A stretch of 64,000 nt of DNA from an uncultured candidatus Porisulfidus sp. (GTDB lineage: Bacteria; Pseudomonadota; Gammaproteobacteria; Poriferisulfidales; Poriferisulfidaceae), in the NCBI GenBank assembly GCA_958431155.1, contig OY288106.1:1133888-1197887 (forward strand), given 5' to 3'. Shown one piece after another: positions 8,394-17,405 of the stretch (position 1 is the stretch's first letter; each line of letters opens with the position of its first letter). A program made the translations under genes and the position numbers. Under the pieces are notes generated by a model that saw only the letters and a program-made list of their open reading frames with translations, was not told the origin of the DNA and ran no database searches.

Positions 8394-9395
8394 ATGTTAC
8401 TCTGCCGCCTTCTGTCGCTGACCGTGGCACTGACATTCATTGTGGTGGTGGTCGGCGCCTTCGTGAGATTGACCGATGCCGGGCTCGGATGCCCGGACTG
8501 GCCGGGATGCTACGGGCATCTCGCATCGCTGCCGGAAACCGGGCAGGAAATTGCAGCGGCGCAGGCGCAGGATCCGCGCGGAATGTACGATGCAGGCAAA
8601 GCTTCCCGCGAGATGCTGCACCGGTACCTGGCCGGCGCGCTCGGCCTGCTGATCCTGGCACTAACCGTCCTGTGCCGAACCCGGCTGGGCAGCGCCCATC
8701 TTGCGCGCGGCACGACGGCACTGCTTGCATTGGTCGTGCTGCAGGCATTGCTCGGCATGTGGACCGTCACCCTGCAGTTGAAGCCCCTGGTCGTGACCCT
8801 GCACCTGCTGGGAGGATTCGCCACCCTGGGCCTGGTGTGGTGGCTTCTTTTGCGCTCCCACGATTGGCCTCGCCCGACATCCTCGGCTCCGCCGCGTTCT
8901 CTCCGATATCTGTATGCCGCCGCGCTGGCCGGACTCGTCGTGCAGATCGCCCTGGGAGGCTGGACCAGTTCCAACTACGCCGCCCTTGCCTGTCCCGATT
9001 TCCCCACCTGCCGGGAGCAATGGTGGCCTGCCGGCATGGATTTCTCCGAGGCCTTCGTGCTGTGGCGCGGGCTGGGCATTGACTACGAATACGGGGTGCT
9101 GGACAGCCCGGCACGGACGGCGATCCATGTCACACATCGAATCGGGGCTGTTGTTGCCGCCATGCTGATTCTGGCTCTGGCGGTCGCGTCCATCCGAAGC
9201 CGGCTCAGCGCATGGCGCATCAGCGGTTTCATCCTCATTATGCTGCTGACCGTCCAGATCTCCCTAGGCATCGGCAACGTCGTCCTGCAACTTCCGCTCG
9301 CCGTCGCCGTCGCACACAATGCCTTTGCAGCAATCCTGCTGCTGGCGATGCTCACTCAGGGACGGCTCCTGCTTGATTGCGGGGCCGATCCATGA
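8394..9395 (+). CDS. ctaA: haem A synthase CtaA/Cox15
   Basis: This enzyme oxidises the methyl group of haem O to give haem A, the cofactor of the aa3 oxidase. The 333-residue protein has eight membrane segments in two repeats. Haem-ligand histidines are expected in LHRYLAGALGLL and LHLLGGFATLG of the first half, and VTHRIGAVVAAML and VAHNAFAAILL of the second. RLTDAGLGCPDWPGCYG near residue 24 is the family signature, with its Cys pair. Its stop overlaps ctaB by ATGA. Confidence 0.95.
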   Translation: MLLCRLLSLTVALTFIVVVVGAFVRLTDAGLGCPDWPGCYGHLASLPETGQEIAAAQAQDPRGMYDAGKASREMLHRYLAGALGLLILALTVLCRTRLGSAHLARGTTALLALVVLQALLGMWTVTLQLKPLVVTLHLLGGFATLGLVWWLLLRSHDWPRPTSSAPPRSLRYLYAAALAGLVVQIALGGWTSSNYAALACPDFPTCREQWWPAGMDFSEAFVLWRGLGIDYEYGVLDSPARTAIHVTHRIGAVVAAMLILALAVASIRSRLSAWRISGFILIMLLTVQISLGIGNVVLQLPLAVAVAHNAFAAILLLAMLTQGRLLLDCGADP

Positions 9396-10276
9396 CCCAA
9401 GCTCCCTCCTGGCGCGACTACTGGGAGGTTACCAAGCCGCGTGTGGTCGCGTTGATGACGTTCACCGCGCTGATCGGCATGGTCCTGGCCGACCCCCTGA
9501 TGCAGGTGCCGCTGAAAATGCTATACGGTGCGGTCGGCATCACTCTCATGGCGGCGGCGGCGGCGGCCATCAACCAGATCGCCGACCAGCACGTCGATGC
9601 CCAGATGGACCGCACGCGGGCCCGGCCCCTGCCGCGTGGCTCGCTGCGCACTTCCCAAGTGCTTGGGTTTGCGGCCCTGCTTGGCATGGGCGGATTCGGG
9701 CTGCTGTTCGGGCTGGTCAACATGCTGACGGCCTGGCTGACGCTGGGCTCCCTGATCGGGTATGCGCTGATCTACACTCTCTACCTGAAGCGCGCCACTC
9801 CCCAGAACATCGTGATCGGAGGAGCCGCCGGCGCTACGCCTCCCCTGCTCGGCTGGACCGCGGTGACCGGCAGCATCGAAGCCGGTGCTCTGGTCCTGTT
9901 TCTGATCATCTTCGTGTGGACGCCGCCGCATTTCTGGGCACTCGCCCTGCACCGCAAGGAGGACTACGCGAAAGCCGATGTTCCGATGCTTCCGGTGACT
10001 CACGGCGACAGTTATACCCGGCTGCAGATCACGCTATATACCCTGCTGCTCACCGCGACGAGCATGCTGCCATTCGTCATCCAGTTGTCTAGCTGGGTGT
10101 ACCTGATCGGCGCCCTCGTCCTGAACGGAATTTTTCTGGCTTATGCGATCCGGATGCAGAAAGAAGCCAGCAACCGGCTCGCCATGCCGACCTTCACCTA
10201 TTCGATCATCTACCTGATGGGGCTGTTCACGCTGTTACTCCTGGATCGGTACCTAGGACTGTTCCAAGTGATCTGA
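9392..10276 (+). CDS. ctaB: protohaem IX farnesyltransferase CtaB/Cox10
   Basis: This enzyme adds a farnesyl group to haem B, making haem O, the precursor used by CtaA. The 294-residue UbiA-family membrane protein has the first Asp-rich motif NQIADQHVDAQMDRT near residues 64-78 and a second polar loop RKEDYAKADVPMLPV near 189-203. ATG 9392 overlaps the ctaA stop (ATGA) and gives the usual family start SWRDYWEVTKPRVV. It ends the oxidase locus; I see no strong terminator in the 103 bases before def. Confidence 0.95.
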   Translation: MTQAPSWRDYWEVTKPRVVALMTFTALIGMVLADPLMQVPLKMLYGAVGITLMAAAAAAINQIADQHVDAQMDRTRARPLPRGSLRTSQVLGFAALLGMGGFGLLFGLVNMLTAWLTLGSLIGYALIYTLYLKRATPQNIVIGGAAGATPPLLGWTAVTGSIEAGALVLFLIIFVWTPPHFWALALHRKEDYAKADVPMLPVTHGDSYTRLQITLYTLLLTATSMLPFVIQLSSWVYLIGALVLNGIFLAYAIRMQKEASNRLAMPTFTYSIIYLMGLFTLLLLDRYLGLFQVI

Positions 10277-10344
10277 AAATTATTCTCGAGTCACCTGTCA
10301 CCAGAATTTGCTCCTGTTGTTGGAGTCAAATAAACCAAAAGCCC

Positions 10345-10350
10345 TATAAT
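10345..10350 (+). promoter_or_regulatory. candidate -10 of the def promoter
   Basis: A perfect TATAAT at 10345-10350 lies 30 bases before the def ATG in an AT-rich gap. TTGGAG at 10320-10325 with a 19-base spacer is the best -35 I can see, which is a loose fit. It would start a new transcript after the cox locus. Confidence 0.5.
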
Positions 10351-10379
10351 TGTTAAGAGAGGTCATTCCTCGGAGAAAC

Positions 10380-10925
10380 ATGGCAAAACTTGAAGTCCTC
10401 TGCTTTCCGGACCCGCGCCTGCGCACGGTAGCCAAGCCCGTTGCCGAAGTAACGGACGAGACCCGGCGCATTGCCTCCGACATGCTGGAGACCATGTACG
10501 ACGAATTCGGGATCGGCCTGGCGGCCGTCCAGGTCAACATCCCGCAACGCATCGTGGTGATCGACCTCAGCGAGGACGGCAGCGAGCCGATGTGCCTGAT
10601 CAATCCGGAAATCCTCGAGACCGAAGGCACCGAGGAAATGGAAGAGGGCTGCCTGTCGGTCCCGGAATTCCGGGCACTGGTGCAACGCGCCGAGAAAATC
10701 CGTTGCCGCGCCCTGAACGAGAACGGTGAGGAATTCGAGATCGAGGCCGACGGCCTGCTTGCCGTCTGCATCCAGCACGAAATCGACCATCTCAACGGAA
10801 AATTGTTCGTCGACTACCTCTCGCCTTTCAAGCGCGAACGCGTGGCCGAAAAACTACGGAAACTGTCGCGCACCGGGCAGCTTCCGAAGCGGACCCAACG
10901 TCCGGAGTCCTACATTCACGCCTGA
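10380..10925 (+). CDS. def: peptide deformylase
   Basis: This enzyme removes the formyl group from the first methionine of new proteins. The 181-residue protein carries the three metal-site motifs: [10 protein letters not shown] (the usual form has Thr where this has Val), EEGCLS with the metal-binding Cys, and QHEIDHLNG with the two His ligands. ATG 10380 is preceded by GGAG. The formyltransferase gene fmt follows after 10 bases, the normal def-fmt pairing. The Ala-Val-Gln variant of motif 1 is a mild oddity. Confidence 0.97.
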   Translation: MAKLEVLCFPDPRLRTVAKPVAEVTDETRRIASDMLETMYDEFGIGLAAVQVNIPQRIVVIDLSEDGSEPMCLINPEILETEGTEEMEEGCLSVPEFRALVQRAEKIRCRALNENGEEFEIEADGLLAVCIQHEIDHLNGKLFVDYLSPFKRERVAEKLRKLSRTGQLPKRTQRPESYIHA

Positions 10926-10935
10926 TCCCCATGCC

Positions 10936-11868
10936 GTGGCCCCCCTGCGGCTGATTTTCGCCGGTAGCGGATCCTTCGGCGCTGTGGCGCTTGAGGGCCT
11001 GCAAACTAGCAGCCATACCCTCTGCGCGGTGCTGTCGCGGCCGGACCGGCCAGCCGGCCGGCACCTGAAGTTGCGCCCCACTCCCGTCTCGGAAATCGCC
11101 TTGGGTACCGGCTTGCCGCTGCTGCGGCCGGACACACTGGACGCCTCGGTACGCGACGAACTTGCGTCGCACCAGGCGGATGCCCTGGTAGTGGCGGATT
11201 TCGGACGACTGATTCCCGAATCCTGGCTTCGGCTGTGCCCAGGCGGCAGCCTGAATATCCATGCGTCGTTGCTGCCGCGATGGCGCGGAGCGGCACCGAT
11301 AGCGCGTGCTATCGAAGCCGGTGATTCAACAGGCGGCTGCACCATCATGCTCATGGATGCGGGATTGGATACCGGCGACATCCTGGCTCAGGAATCCATT
11401 CCTTTCACTTCTGACCAGACTGCGGCCTCGGCCCGAGTCCGGCTGGCCCCGTTGGGCGTCAATCTACTGTTGCGGTACCTGTCCGACTTCGATCCGAAGC
11501 ACCCGGCACGACAAGCACAGGACGAGGCGCTGGCCTGTCACGCGCCTGCCCTCCGCAAGGATCAGGCTCCTATCGATTGGAGCAATCCGGCCAGTCGAAT
11601 CGCCGCCAAGATCCGCGCTTTCAATCCTCATCCGGTCGCTACCACCCGCTGTGGCGACGAAACCCTGCGACTGTGGCAGGCGCAAGCGCACTCGACGCGA
11701 ACCGCCGAGCCGGCAGGTAAGGTGTTGCGTTGCGATCGCACCGGCTTGTGGGTCGCGTGCGGTGAGGGACAGGTTCAGATCGCCGAGTTGCAGCGGGCCG
11801 GTGGGCGGCGGATGCCCGCGCAGGACTTCTGCAATGCCCGTCCCCTGACGGGTCTGAAACTTGCGTGA
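10936..11868 (+). CDS. fmt: methionyl-tRNA formyltransferase
   Basis: This enzyme formylates initiator methionyl-tRNA. The 310-residue protein has the N-terminal start LRLIFAGSGSFGAVAL and the catalytic core SLNIHASLLPRWRGAAPIAR with Asn and His, followed by MDAGLDTGDIL with the catalytic Asp, then a C-terminal OB-like domain. GTG 10936 gives the usual family length and N-terminus; no in-frame ATG is suitably placed. It overlaps no other gene. In many relatives rsmB follows fmt; here a DUF4390 gene does. Confidence 0.95.
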   Translation: MAPLRLIFAGSGSFGAVALEGLQTSSHTLCAVLSRPDRPAGRHLKLRPTPVSEIALGTGLPLLRPDTLDASVRDELASHQADALVVADFGRLIPESWLRLCPGGSLNIHASLLPRWRGAAPIARAIEAGDSTGGCTIMLMDAGLDTGDILAQESIPFTSDQTAASARVRLAPLGVNLLLRYLSDFDPKHPARQAQDEALACHAPALRKDQAPIDWSNPASRIAAKIRAFNPHPVATTRCGDETLRLWQAQAHSTRTAEPAGKVLRCDRTGLWVACGEGQVQIAELQRAGGRRMPAQDFCNARPLTGLKLA

Positions 11869-11921
11869 CAGGATGCCGAGGTTGCTACACTACGGAATAT
11901 TTTGGGACACCGAAACCCTCT

Positions 11922-12473
11922 ATGCGCACATTCTGGCTTCCGCTGCTGCTTTTCGGCACACTGCTGTGCATCAGTCCAGCCTGGGCGGAGTTGGTTCTGG
12001 CCTCCGTCACGAGCCATCAGGCCGCGCAGACCGTGCTGCTGGACCTGGAACTGGAAATCGATGATTCCAGATCCGAGATTCCACGCGCGCTTTTGCGCGG
12101 GGAAGTCTGGCTGGAAGTCGAAATCACCCTGGCTCAAAAGCGCCCCCTGTTCGGCCATCAACCGGTCGGCCGCCTTCATATCCTCCAGCGCCTCTCGTAT
12201 GATCCCCTGCACAACGTCTACCAGGTCGCCCGCGTCAATCAGCGGGAACAGCAGACTTTCCCGAATCTGGCCGATGCCTTGTCCCGGTTTCGGGTGCTGA
12301 ACGCCATACCGGTCACACGCCTCGACTGGCTACTGCCGGAACTTGAGCAGTACCAGGGTGAAATACAGGCACGCCTCTACGCCAACCCGATTCCTATGGC
12401 TCCCTCGATCGGGTCGGCCCGAAGCCAGCCTCTGGACTGGCAAAGCGGAGCAGTCCGATGGCACCTGCCCTGA
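11922..12473 (+). CDS. DUF4390 domain-containing exported protein
   Basis: The 183-residue protein starts with a clear signal peptide (MRTFWLPLLLFGTLLCISPAWA, cut near residue 22). ATG 11922 is chosen because the signal peptide begins there; an open frame extends upstream to 11865. The rest matches the DUF4390 pattern, with LARVNQREQQTFPNL-like and RFRVLNAIPVTRLDWL segments. The gene overlaps the ntrY-like kinase by 16 bases. This family is regularly found just before NtrY-like kinases, so a periplasmic role linked to that sensor is inferred, not shown. Confidence 0.88.
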   Translation: MRTFWLPLLLFGTLLCISPAWAELVLASVTSHQAAQTVLLDLELEIDDSRSEIPRALLRGEVWLEVEITLAQKRPLFGHQPVGRLHILQRLSYDPLHNVYQVARVNQREQQTFPNLADALSRFRVLNAIPVTRLDWLLPELEQYQGEIQARLYANPIPMAPSIGSARSQPLDWQSGAVRWHLP

Positions 12474-14668
12474 GATGGTTCCTGACCAGCCCTTGGCTGG
12501 TCATCGGCATGTTCCTGCTGCTGGTCGGTTCGCTGGCCATCATGGCCGACGCGACCCAAAGTTCCGGTCATTTCCACCGTTGGCAATGGTGGGTAGCCAG
12601 TTTCAACGGCGTGCTGGCCCTGGCGCTTCTGGCATTGATCGGTCTCAGCCTTTCCCGCTTGATCCAGAGGCTACGCCGTCGCGAGGCAGGGTCGCGCTTG
12701 TCGCTACGCATGACCATCATGTTCGCCAGCTTCACATTGATTCCGACTGCGATGGTGTTCGGCTTCTCAGTGTGGCTGATTTTCAGCGGCATCGACAGTT
12801 GGTTTGACGTCGGAGTCGACGACACCCTGAACAAGGCGATGGAATTGAGCCGAACTTCAGTCGACATGCAAATGCGGGATCGGCGTGCACAGGTGGAACG
12901 CCTGCTGCAGGAGCCCACCGATGCCGGTGATCCCGAAGCGATGGTCGTACGCATGCATAACTTGGTGGTTCAAACGGGCGCGCTGGAAGCGTCATTGCTG
13001 GATTCAAGTAACAAGATCATTGCTTCCCAGGGAGAAGTGCCGGACATTCTGCCGGACCTACCAGGCGAGACCCAGCTCCAGCTACTGCGGGAAAGCGGCA
13101 TCTACATGGCTCAGGAAGAACACCCGGAGCATGGCACCATCCTCCGCATCCTGATGCAGGTCCCATCGTTGGATCGGGAGCTGCCCCTGACGAATCAGGA
13201 ACTGCCCCTGACGAATCAGGAACTGCCCCTGACCCTGCAGATCCTGTATCCAGTATCCGAGTACATGCTCGGCCTGACCGACAGCGTCGAAAAAGCCTCC
13301 GTCACTTACCAGTTACTCCTGGAGTTGCGCGACCCCTTGAAGTACAACCTCACCTTTGTGATGTCTCTGGCACTCCTGCTGGGGCTCCTGTTCGCGATGT
13401 GGGCAGCCTTGTATTCGGCGCAACGAATCCTGTCGCCGATTTCGGAACTTGCACGTGGCATCGAGGCTGTAGCGGCAGGCGAATACAGCCAGCGCCTTCC
13501 GGCCGGGCGGCGCGACGAATTGGGCCAAATGGTGTATTCCTACAACGACATGATCGAACGCCTGGCCAACGCCCGGTACGTGGCGGAAACCCGCCGCCTG
13601 ATGATCGAGCAGCAGCATACCTATCTGCACACGGTCCTCGAGCACTTGTCCTCCGGCGTCATCAGCGTCGACGACCGCAATGAGGTGATTACCGCCAACC
13701 GCGCCGCCGGCTCTATTCTGAACCTGGACATCGAGCGTTACATCAAACAGCCTATTTCCGTCCTGCGCCGGGAACACCCCCAACTTGAGCCGCTGTGGAA
13801 CCTGATGGATCGCCAACAGTACAGCGTCACCGACCTCAGGCGGCAATTGCAGATCAACGACGAGCTCAAGGTGCTGCATTGTCATGGCGCACAGTTGCCG
13901 AAGGGTGCCGGTTACGTGGTGGTATTCGAGGACATCACGGACCTGCAACAGGCGCAGCGCCAAGCTGCTTGGGGCGAGGTGGCCCGGCGGTTGGCCCACG
14001 AGATCAAGAACCCGCTGACCCCCATTCGCCTCTCGGCCGAACGGATGCAACACCGCATTCAACCTCGCCTCGCCACGGAAGATTCCGAGATCCTGAAACG
14101 TGCCACGCAGACCATCGTGCGACAGGTGGAATCGATGAAAACCATGATCGATGAATTCAGCGAATACTCTGCTGCCCGCTTCACGCCGGAATTGCTGGAT
14201 CTGAACGCCTTGAGTACGGAAGTACTTGATTTGTACGTGGAGAATCGTTCCAAAATCTCTATTCGTGCTGAGCTGAGCGCGGCTCCCGCCTGGATCCAAG
14301 GAGATCCCGGACGCATACGCCAGTTGCTGCACAACCTCATCAAGAACGCAATGGAAGCCCAGGAAGAGCAAACGAAGGGCACCATCATCCTAAGCACCGA
14401 GATGCAGGAAGGCACGGTCACTTTGAAAGTACGGGATGCCGGGCCCGGCTTTGCGCCGGAGATCATCGCCCGGGCCTTCGAGCCTTATGTCACCACCAAA
14501 CCCAACGGAAACGGCCTGGGGCTTGCCGTGGTGTACCGGATCACGGAGGATCACCAAGGGCGGATTCGCGTATACAATGACCCAACGGGAGGTGGATGCG
14601 TGGAAATCGAATTCGACGCATCCCCACAGCCTTCGCAAGAGGTTCAGAGCCAAGTAGCTGTGGCATGA
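12458..14668 (+). CDS. ntrY: NtrY-like sensor histidine kinase
   Basis: This membrane sensor kinase is predicted to phosphorylate the response regulator coded next to it. The 736-residue protein has three N-terminal helices (about 7-28, 42-66, 87-110), a periplasmic or membrane-proximal region, a fourth helix near 287-311, then HAMP, PAS, HisKA with RLAHEIKNPLTP (phospho-His near 514) and HATPase with LIKNAMEA, DAGPGFAP and NGNGLGLAVVYRI. Residues 241-261 contain a threefold ELPLTNQ repeat from a 21-base tandem repeat (13178-13240). Its stop overlaps the regulator start (ATGA). Its signal is unknown; NtrY relatives respond to nitrogen or redox state. Confidence 0.9.
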   Translation: MAPALRWFLTSPWLVIGMFLLLVGSLAIMADATQSSGHFHRWQWWVASFNGVLALALLALIGLSLSRLIQRLRRREAGSRLSLRMTIMFASFTLIPTAMVFGFSVWLIFSGIDSWFDVGVDDTLNKAMELSRTSVDMQMRDRRAQVERLLQEPTDAGDPEAMVVRMHNLVVQTGALEASLLDSSNKIIASQGEVPDILPDLPGETQLQLLRESGIYMAQEEHPEHGTILRILMQVPSLDRELPLTNQELPLTNQELPLTLQILYPVSEYMLGLTDSVEKASVTYQLLLELRDPLKYNLTFVMSLALLLGLLFAMWAALYSAQRILSPISELARGIEAVAAGEYSQRLPAGRRDELGQMVYSYNDMIERLANARYVAETRRLMIEQQHTYLHTVLEHLSSGVISVDDRNEVITANRAAGSILNLDIERYIKQPISVLRREHPQLEPLWNLMDRQQYSVTDLRRQLQINDELKVLHCHGAQLPKGAGYVVVFEDITDLQQAQRQAAWGEVARRLAHEIKNPLTPIRLSAERMQHRIQPRLATEDSEILKRATQTIVRQVESMKTMIDEFSEYSAARFTPELLDLNALSTEVLDLYVENRSKISIRAELSAAPAWIQGDPGRIRQLLHNLIKNAMEAQEEQTKGTIILSTEMQEGTVTLKVRDAGPGFAPEIIARAFEPYVTTKPNGNGLGLAVVYRITEDHQGRIRVYNDPTGGGCVEIEFDASPQPSQEVQSQVAVA
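13178..13240 (+). repeat. 21-bp in-frame tandem repeat, 3 copies
   Basis: Three successive 21-base units code for ELPLTNQ, ELPLTNQ and ELPLTLQ. Units one and two differ only at one codon (gag/gaa), and unit three diverges at its end. The repeat sits in the region between helices three and four of the kinase. The unit is a multiple of three, so copy-number change would keep the frame. Confidence 0.9.
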
Positions 14669-16014
14669 GTCGCGAAACCATCCTGATTATCGATGACGAG
14701 TCCGATATCCGGGCTCAGATCCGGGACATCCTGTCCGATCACGGCTATCGGATCCTACAAGCTGATTCCGCCTCTGCTGCCCGCAAACTTGTTCGCCAGC
14801 AACCGGTAGACTTGGCGCTACTGGACATCTGGATGCCGGGCGAGGACGGGATGAGCCTGCTCAGGTCATGGCGCCACGAAGACACTTCGGAATTTCCTAT
14901 TCTCATGATGTCCGGACACGGCAATATCGAAACCGCGCTGGAAGCCACCCGGCTTGGAGCCTGGCATTACCTGGAAAAGCCTTTCGCCATGGACAAGTTG
15001 CTGCTGAGCGTATCGCGGGCATTGGAAACCTATCGCCTGCGCCGGCAAAACCGCATCCTGTCCAAAGATTCGGCCGCCACCGAGCAGCTGATCGGCGACA
15101 GTCCGGAAATCCGCCGCTTGCGGGAGCAGGCGCAAGCGTTCGGCGACGACGGGAACCCGGTCTTGATCCTCGGCGAACCAGGCTGCGAGTTCCTGGCACT
15201 CGCCAACCACATTCACTACAACGGTACCCGCCATCACTGGCAACTTGTCATCGGCAACGGCCAAAACCTGAACCAGCGCCTGTTGGAGGAAACCCCGGGC
15301 AACGGCACCTGTCTGCTGCTTGAGGCACACGGCGGCACCCTGCTCATGAATCCGTTGGACCAACTGACGGTCAAAACCCAGAAACGCCTGCTCTCCGTGC
15401 TTGAAAATCGCCACCTTTTGCAAGGGAACGGCACTGCCACGCCCATCGACGTGCAGCTCATCGCCACCCTGTACCAGAGACCCGAAACGGCATTAGCCTC
15501 AAACATCTTGAACCCTGCGCTGTATGCCCGGCTGGCACCTCGCACGCTGGTGCTCCCGCCATTGCGCGAACGAACCCGGGACATCCCGGAACTGGTCGAG
15601 CACTATGTCACCCGTTATTGTGCACGGGACAATTTGCCCATGCGCAGTTTTCCGCCTAATGTGATGGAGGCACTGTGCAAGCACGACTGGCCAGACAACA
15701 TGTACGAACTGCGTCGCCTTGTCTACCAACTCCTGATCAGCGGTAATGGAACTGAAGTCGGCCTGGCGGAAGTCGACCGCCTACTGCACCCGGCGCCGCA
15801 GAGCGATGCCCTCCCCAGCGGGCTGGAAAACCTGATGGCGCTACCCTATCGGGAGGCCCGAGCCCAGTTCGAGCAGATGTACTATCAATTTCAAATCGAG
15901 CAAAGCGGGGGCAGCATGAAGCGATTGTCCGACAGCACCCACATGGAGCGGACCTACCTTTACAGGAAATTGCGCGACCTCGGCATCGGACGCCCGCGGG
16001 AATCCTCCACTTGA
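14665..16014 (+). CDS. ntrX: NtrX-like response regulator with degenerate AAA+ domain
   Basis: This partner of the upstream kinase has a receiver domain (1-120) with the acidic pocket DDE at 10-12 and phospho-Asp54 in LALLDIWMPG, a central sigma54-activator-like domain (about 140-380), and a Fis-type helix-turn-helix at the C-terminus (MKRLSDSTHMERTYLYRKL). The central domain has lost its catalytic motifs: the Walker A position reads LGEPGCEFLAL with no Gly-Lys, and no GAFTGA loop is present. The late PLRERTRDIPELVEHY and WPDNMYELRRLVYQL segments survive. It probably does not hydrolyse ATP or drive sigma54. Start ATG 14665 overlaps the ntrY stop. Confidence 0.88.
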   Translation: MSRETILIIDDESDIRAQIRDILSDHGYRILQADSASAARKLVRQQPVDLALLDIWMPGEDGMSLLRSWRHEDTSEFPILMMSGHGNIETALEATRLGAWHYLEKPFAMDKLLLSVSRALETYRLRRQNRILSKDSAATEQLIGDSPEIRRLREQAQAFGDDGNPVLILGEPGCEFLALANHIHYNGTRHHWQLVIGNGQNLNQRLLEETPGNGTCLLLEAHGGTLLMNPLDQLTVKTQKRLLSVLENRHLLQGNGTATPIDVQLIATLYQRPETALASNILNPALYARLAPRTLVLPPLRERTRDIPELVEHYVTRYCARDNLPMRSFPPNVMEALCKHDWPDNMYELRRLVYQLLISGNGTEVGLAEVDRLLHPAPQSDALPSGLENLMALPYREARAQFEQMYYQFQIEQSGGSMKRLSDSTHMERTYLYRKLRDLGIGRPRESST

Positions 16015-16040
16015 GCAGGACCCAGGCACTTTTCTGACAC

Positions 16041-17402
16041 ATGAAGATCATCATTCTCGGAGCGGGCCGGATTGGCAGTTCGCTGGCCATCGGGCTGGCG
16101 CAGGAAAACAACGAGATCACGCTGGTCGACCTGGAAGAGCGAAATCTGAGCAACATCGGTAACCGCGTCGATTTGCGCACCCTATGCGGCAATGGGGCGC
16201 ACCCCAACATCCTGCAGCAGGCCGGTGCCGAAGACGCCGACATGCTGGTGGCGCTGACCCGGAGCGACGAAGTCAACATGATCGCCTGCCAGGTCGCTTA
16301 CAGCCTGTTCAACACGCCCCAACGAATCGCCCGGGTACGGGCCTCGGAATACCTGACGCAGGGCAACCTGTTCATGACGGAAGCCCTGCCCATCGACGTC
16401 CTGATCAGCCCGGAGCAGATCGCTGCGCGCAGCATTGAGCGATTGATTCGTCGCCCAGGCGCATTACAAGTGCTTGAGTTTGCGGATGGTTTAATGCAAC
16501 TCGCCGTGGTTCGCATCTCCCCCGGTGCCCCGGCTGCCGGCCGCAACCTGCTTGACCTTCACCACAGCCTCCCCGACGTCCCGTTGCACGTGGCCGCCGT
16601 CTACCGCGACCAGCAGGCCCTTAAGCCGGAGCCTGAACTGCGTCTCAAGGCGCATGATGAAATCTTCGTGCTCACACGAACGGACCAGCTCAATACCGTC
16701 GTGGAAAAATTGCGAGCCCAGCTCGGCCGGGGTCGTCATGTCCTGATCGCGGGAGGCGGCAATGTCGGTCACGGTGTCGCAGCACAGTTGGAATCGGATT
16801 GCCACGTCAAGGTCATCGAGCACAGTGAATATCGCGCACGCTACCTGTCGGAGCAGTTGACCCGGGCGACGGTGCTCCAGGGAGATGCGACCGACGACAA
16901 ACTGCTGCTGGACGAGAACATCCGGGATATGGACGTCTTCTGTGCGTTGACCAATAACGAGGAGGCCAACATCCTGTCGGCCATGCAGGCCAAGCGCATG
17001 GGAGTGCCCACCACGATCGCCCTGATCAACCGTCCCTCCTACATCGACCTGATCGAACGCTCGATCGACATCGCGGTCTCCCCGCAGCAGGCCACGCTGA
17101 GCGAGCTGTTGACGCACATTCGCCGAGGCGATGTTCTGGCGGTACACTCACTACGGCGCGGACGCGCCGAAGCACTGGAAGCCAAAGCCCATCACACGGC
17201 GGCCGCGATCGGCCAGCCGATCGGACAACTCAATCTGCCAGCCAGCGTCGACATCGCCGCGCTGGTCCGCGACGACGAAATGATTCTGCCAAATGCGCTC
17301 ACCACGATCAAGCCCGACGACCACGTGATCCTGTTCATCAGCGACAAACGATACCTGAAGGATGTCGAGCGACTGTTTCAGGTCAGCGCCACATTCTTCT
17401 GA
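16041..17402 (+). CDS. trkA: Trk system potassium transporter TrkA
   Basis: This is the cytoplasmic, NAD(H)-binding regulatory subunit of Trk potassium uptake. The 453-residue protein has two RCK units: a first Rossmann motif ILGAGRIGSSLA at residues 4-15 and a second IAGGGNVGHGVA near 236, each followed by a TrkA-C region. It lies 3 bases before trkH in one operon, 26 bases after the NtrX-like gene. The domain order and length are those of the proteobacterial TrkA. Confidence 0.96.
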   Translation: MKIIILGAGRIGSSLAIGLAQENNEITLVDLEERNLSNIGNRVDLRTLCGNGAHPNILQQAGAEDADMLVALTRSDEVNMIACQVAYSLFNTPQRIARVRASEYLTQGNLFMTEALPIDVLISPEQIAARSIERLIRRPGALQVLEFADGLMQLAVVRISPGAPAAGRNLLDLHHSLPDVPLHVAAVYRDQQALKPEPELRLKAHDEIFVLTRTDQLNTVVEKLRAQLGRGRHVLIAGGGNVGHGVAAQLESDCHVKVIEHSEYRARYLSEQLTRATVLQGDATDDKLLLDENIRDMDVFCALTNNEEANILSAMQAKRMGVPTTIALINRPSYIDLIERSIDIAVSPQQATLSELLTHIRRGDVLAVHSLRRGRAEALEAKAHHTAAAIGQPIGQLNLPASVDIAALVRDDEMILPNALTTIKPDDHVILFISDKRYLKDVERLFQVSATFF

Positions 17403-17405
17403 CCC

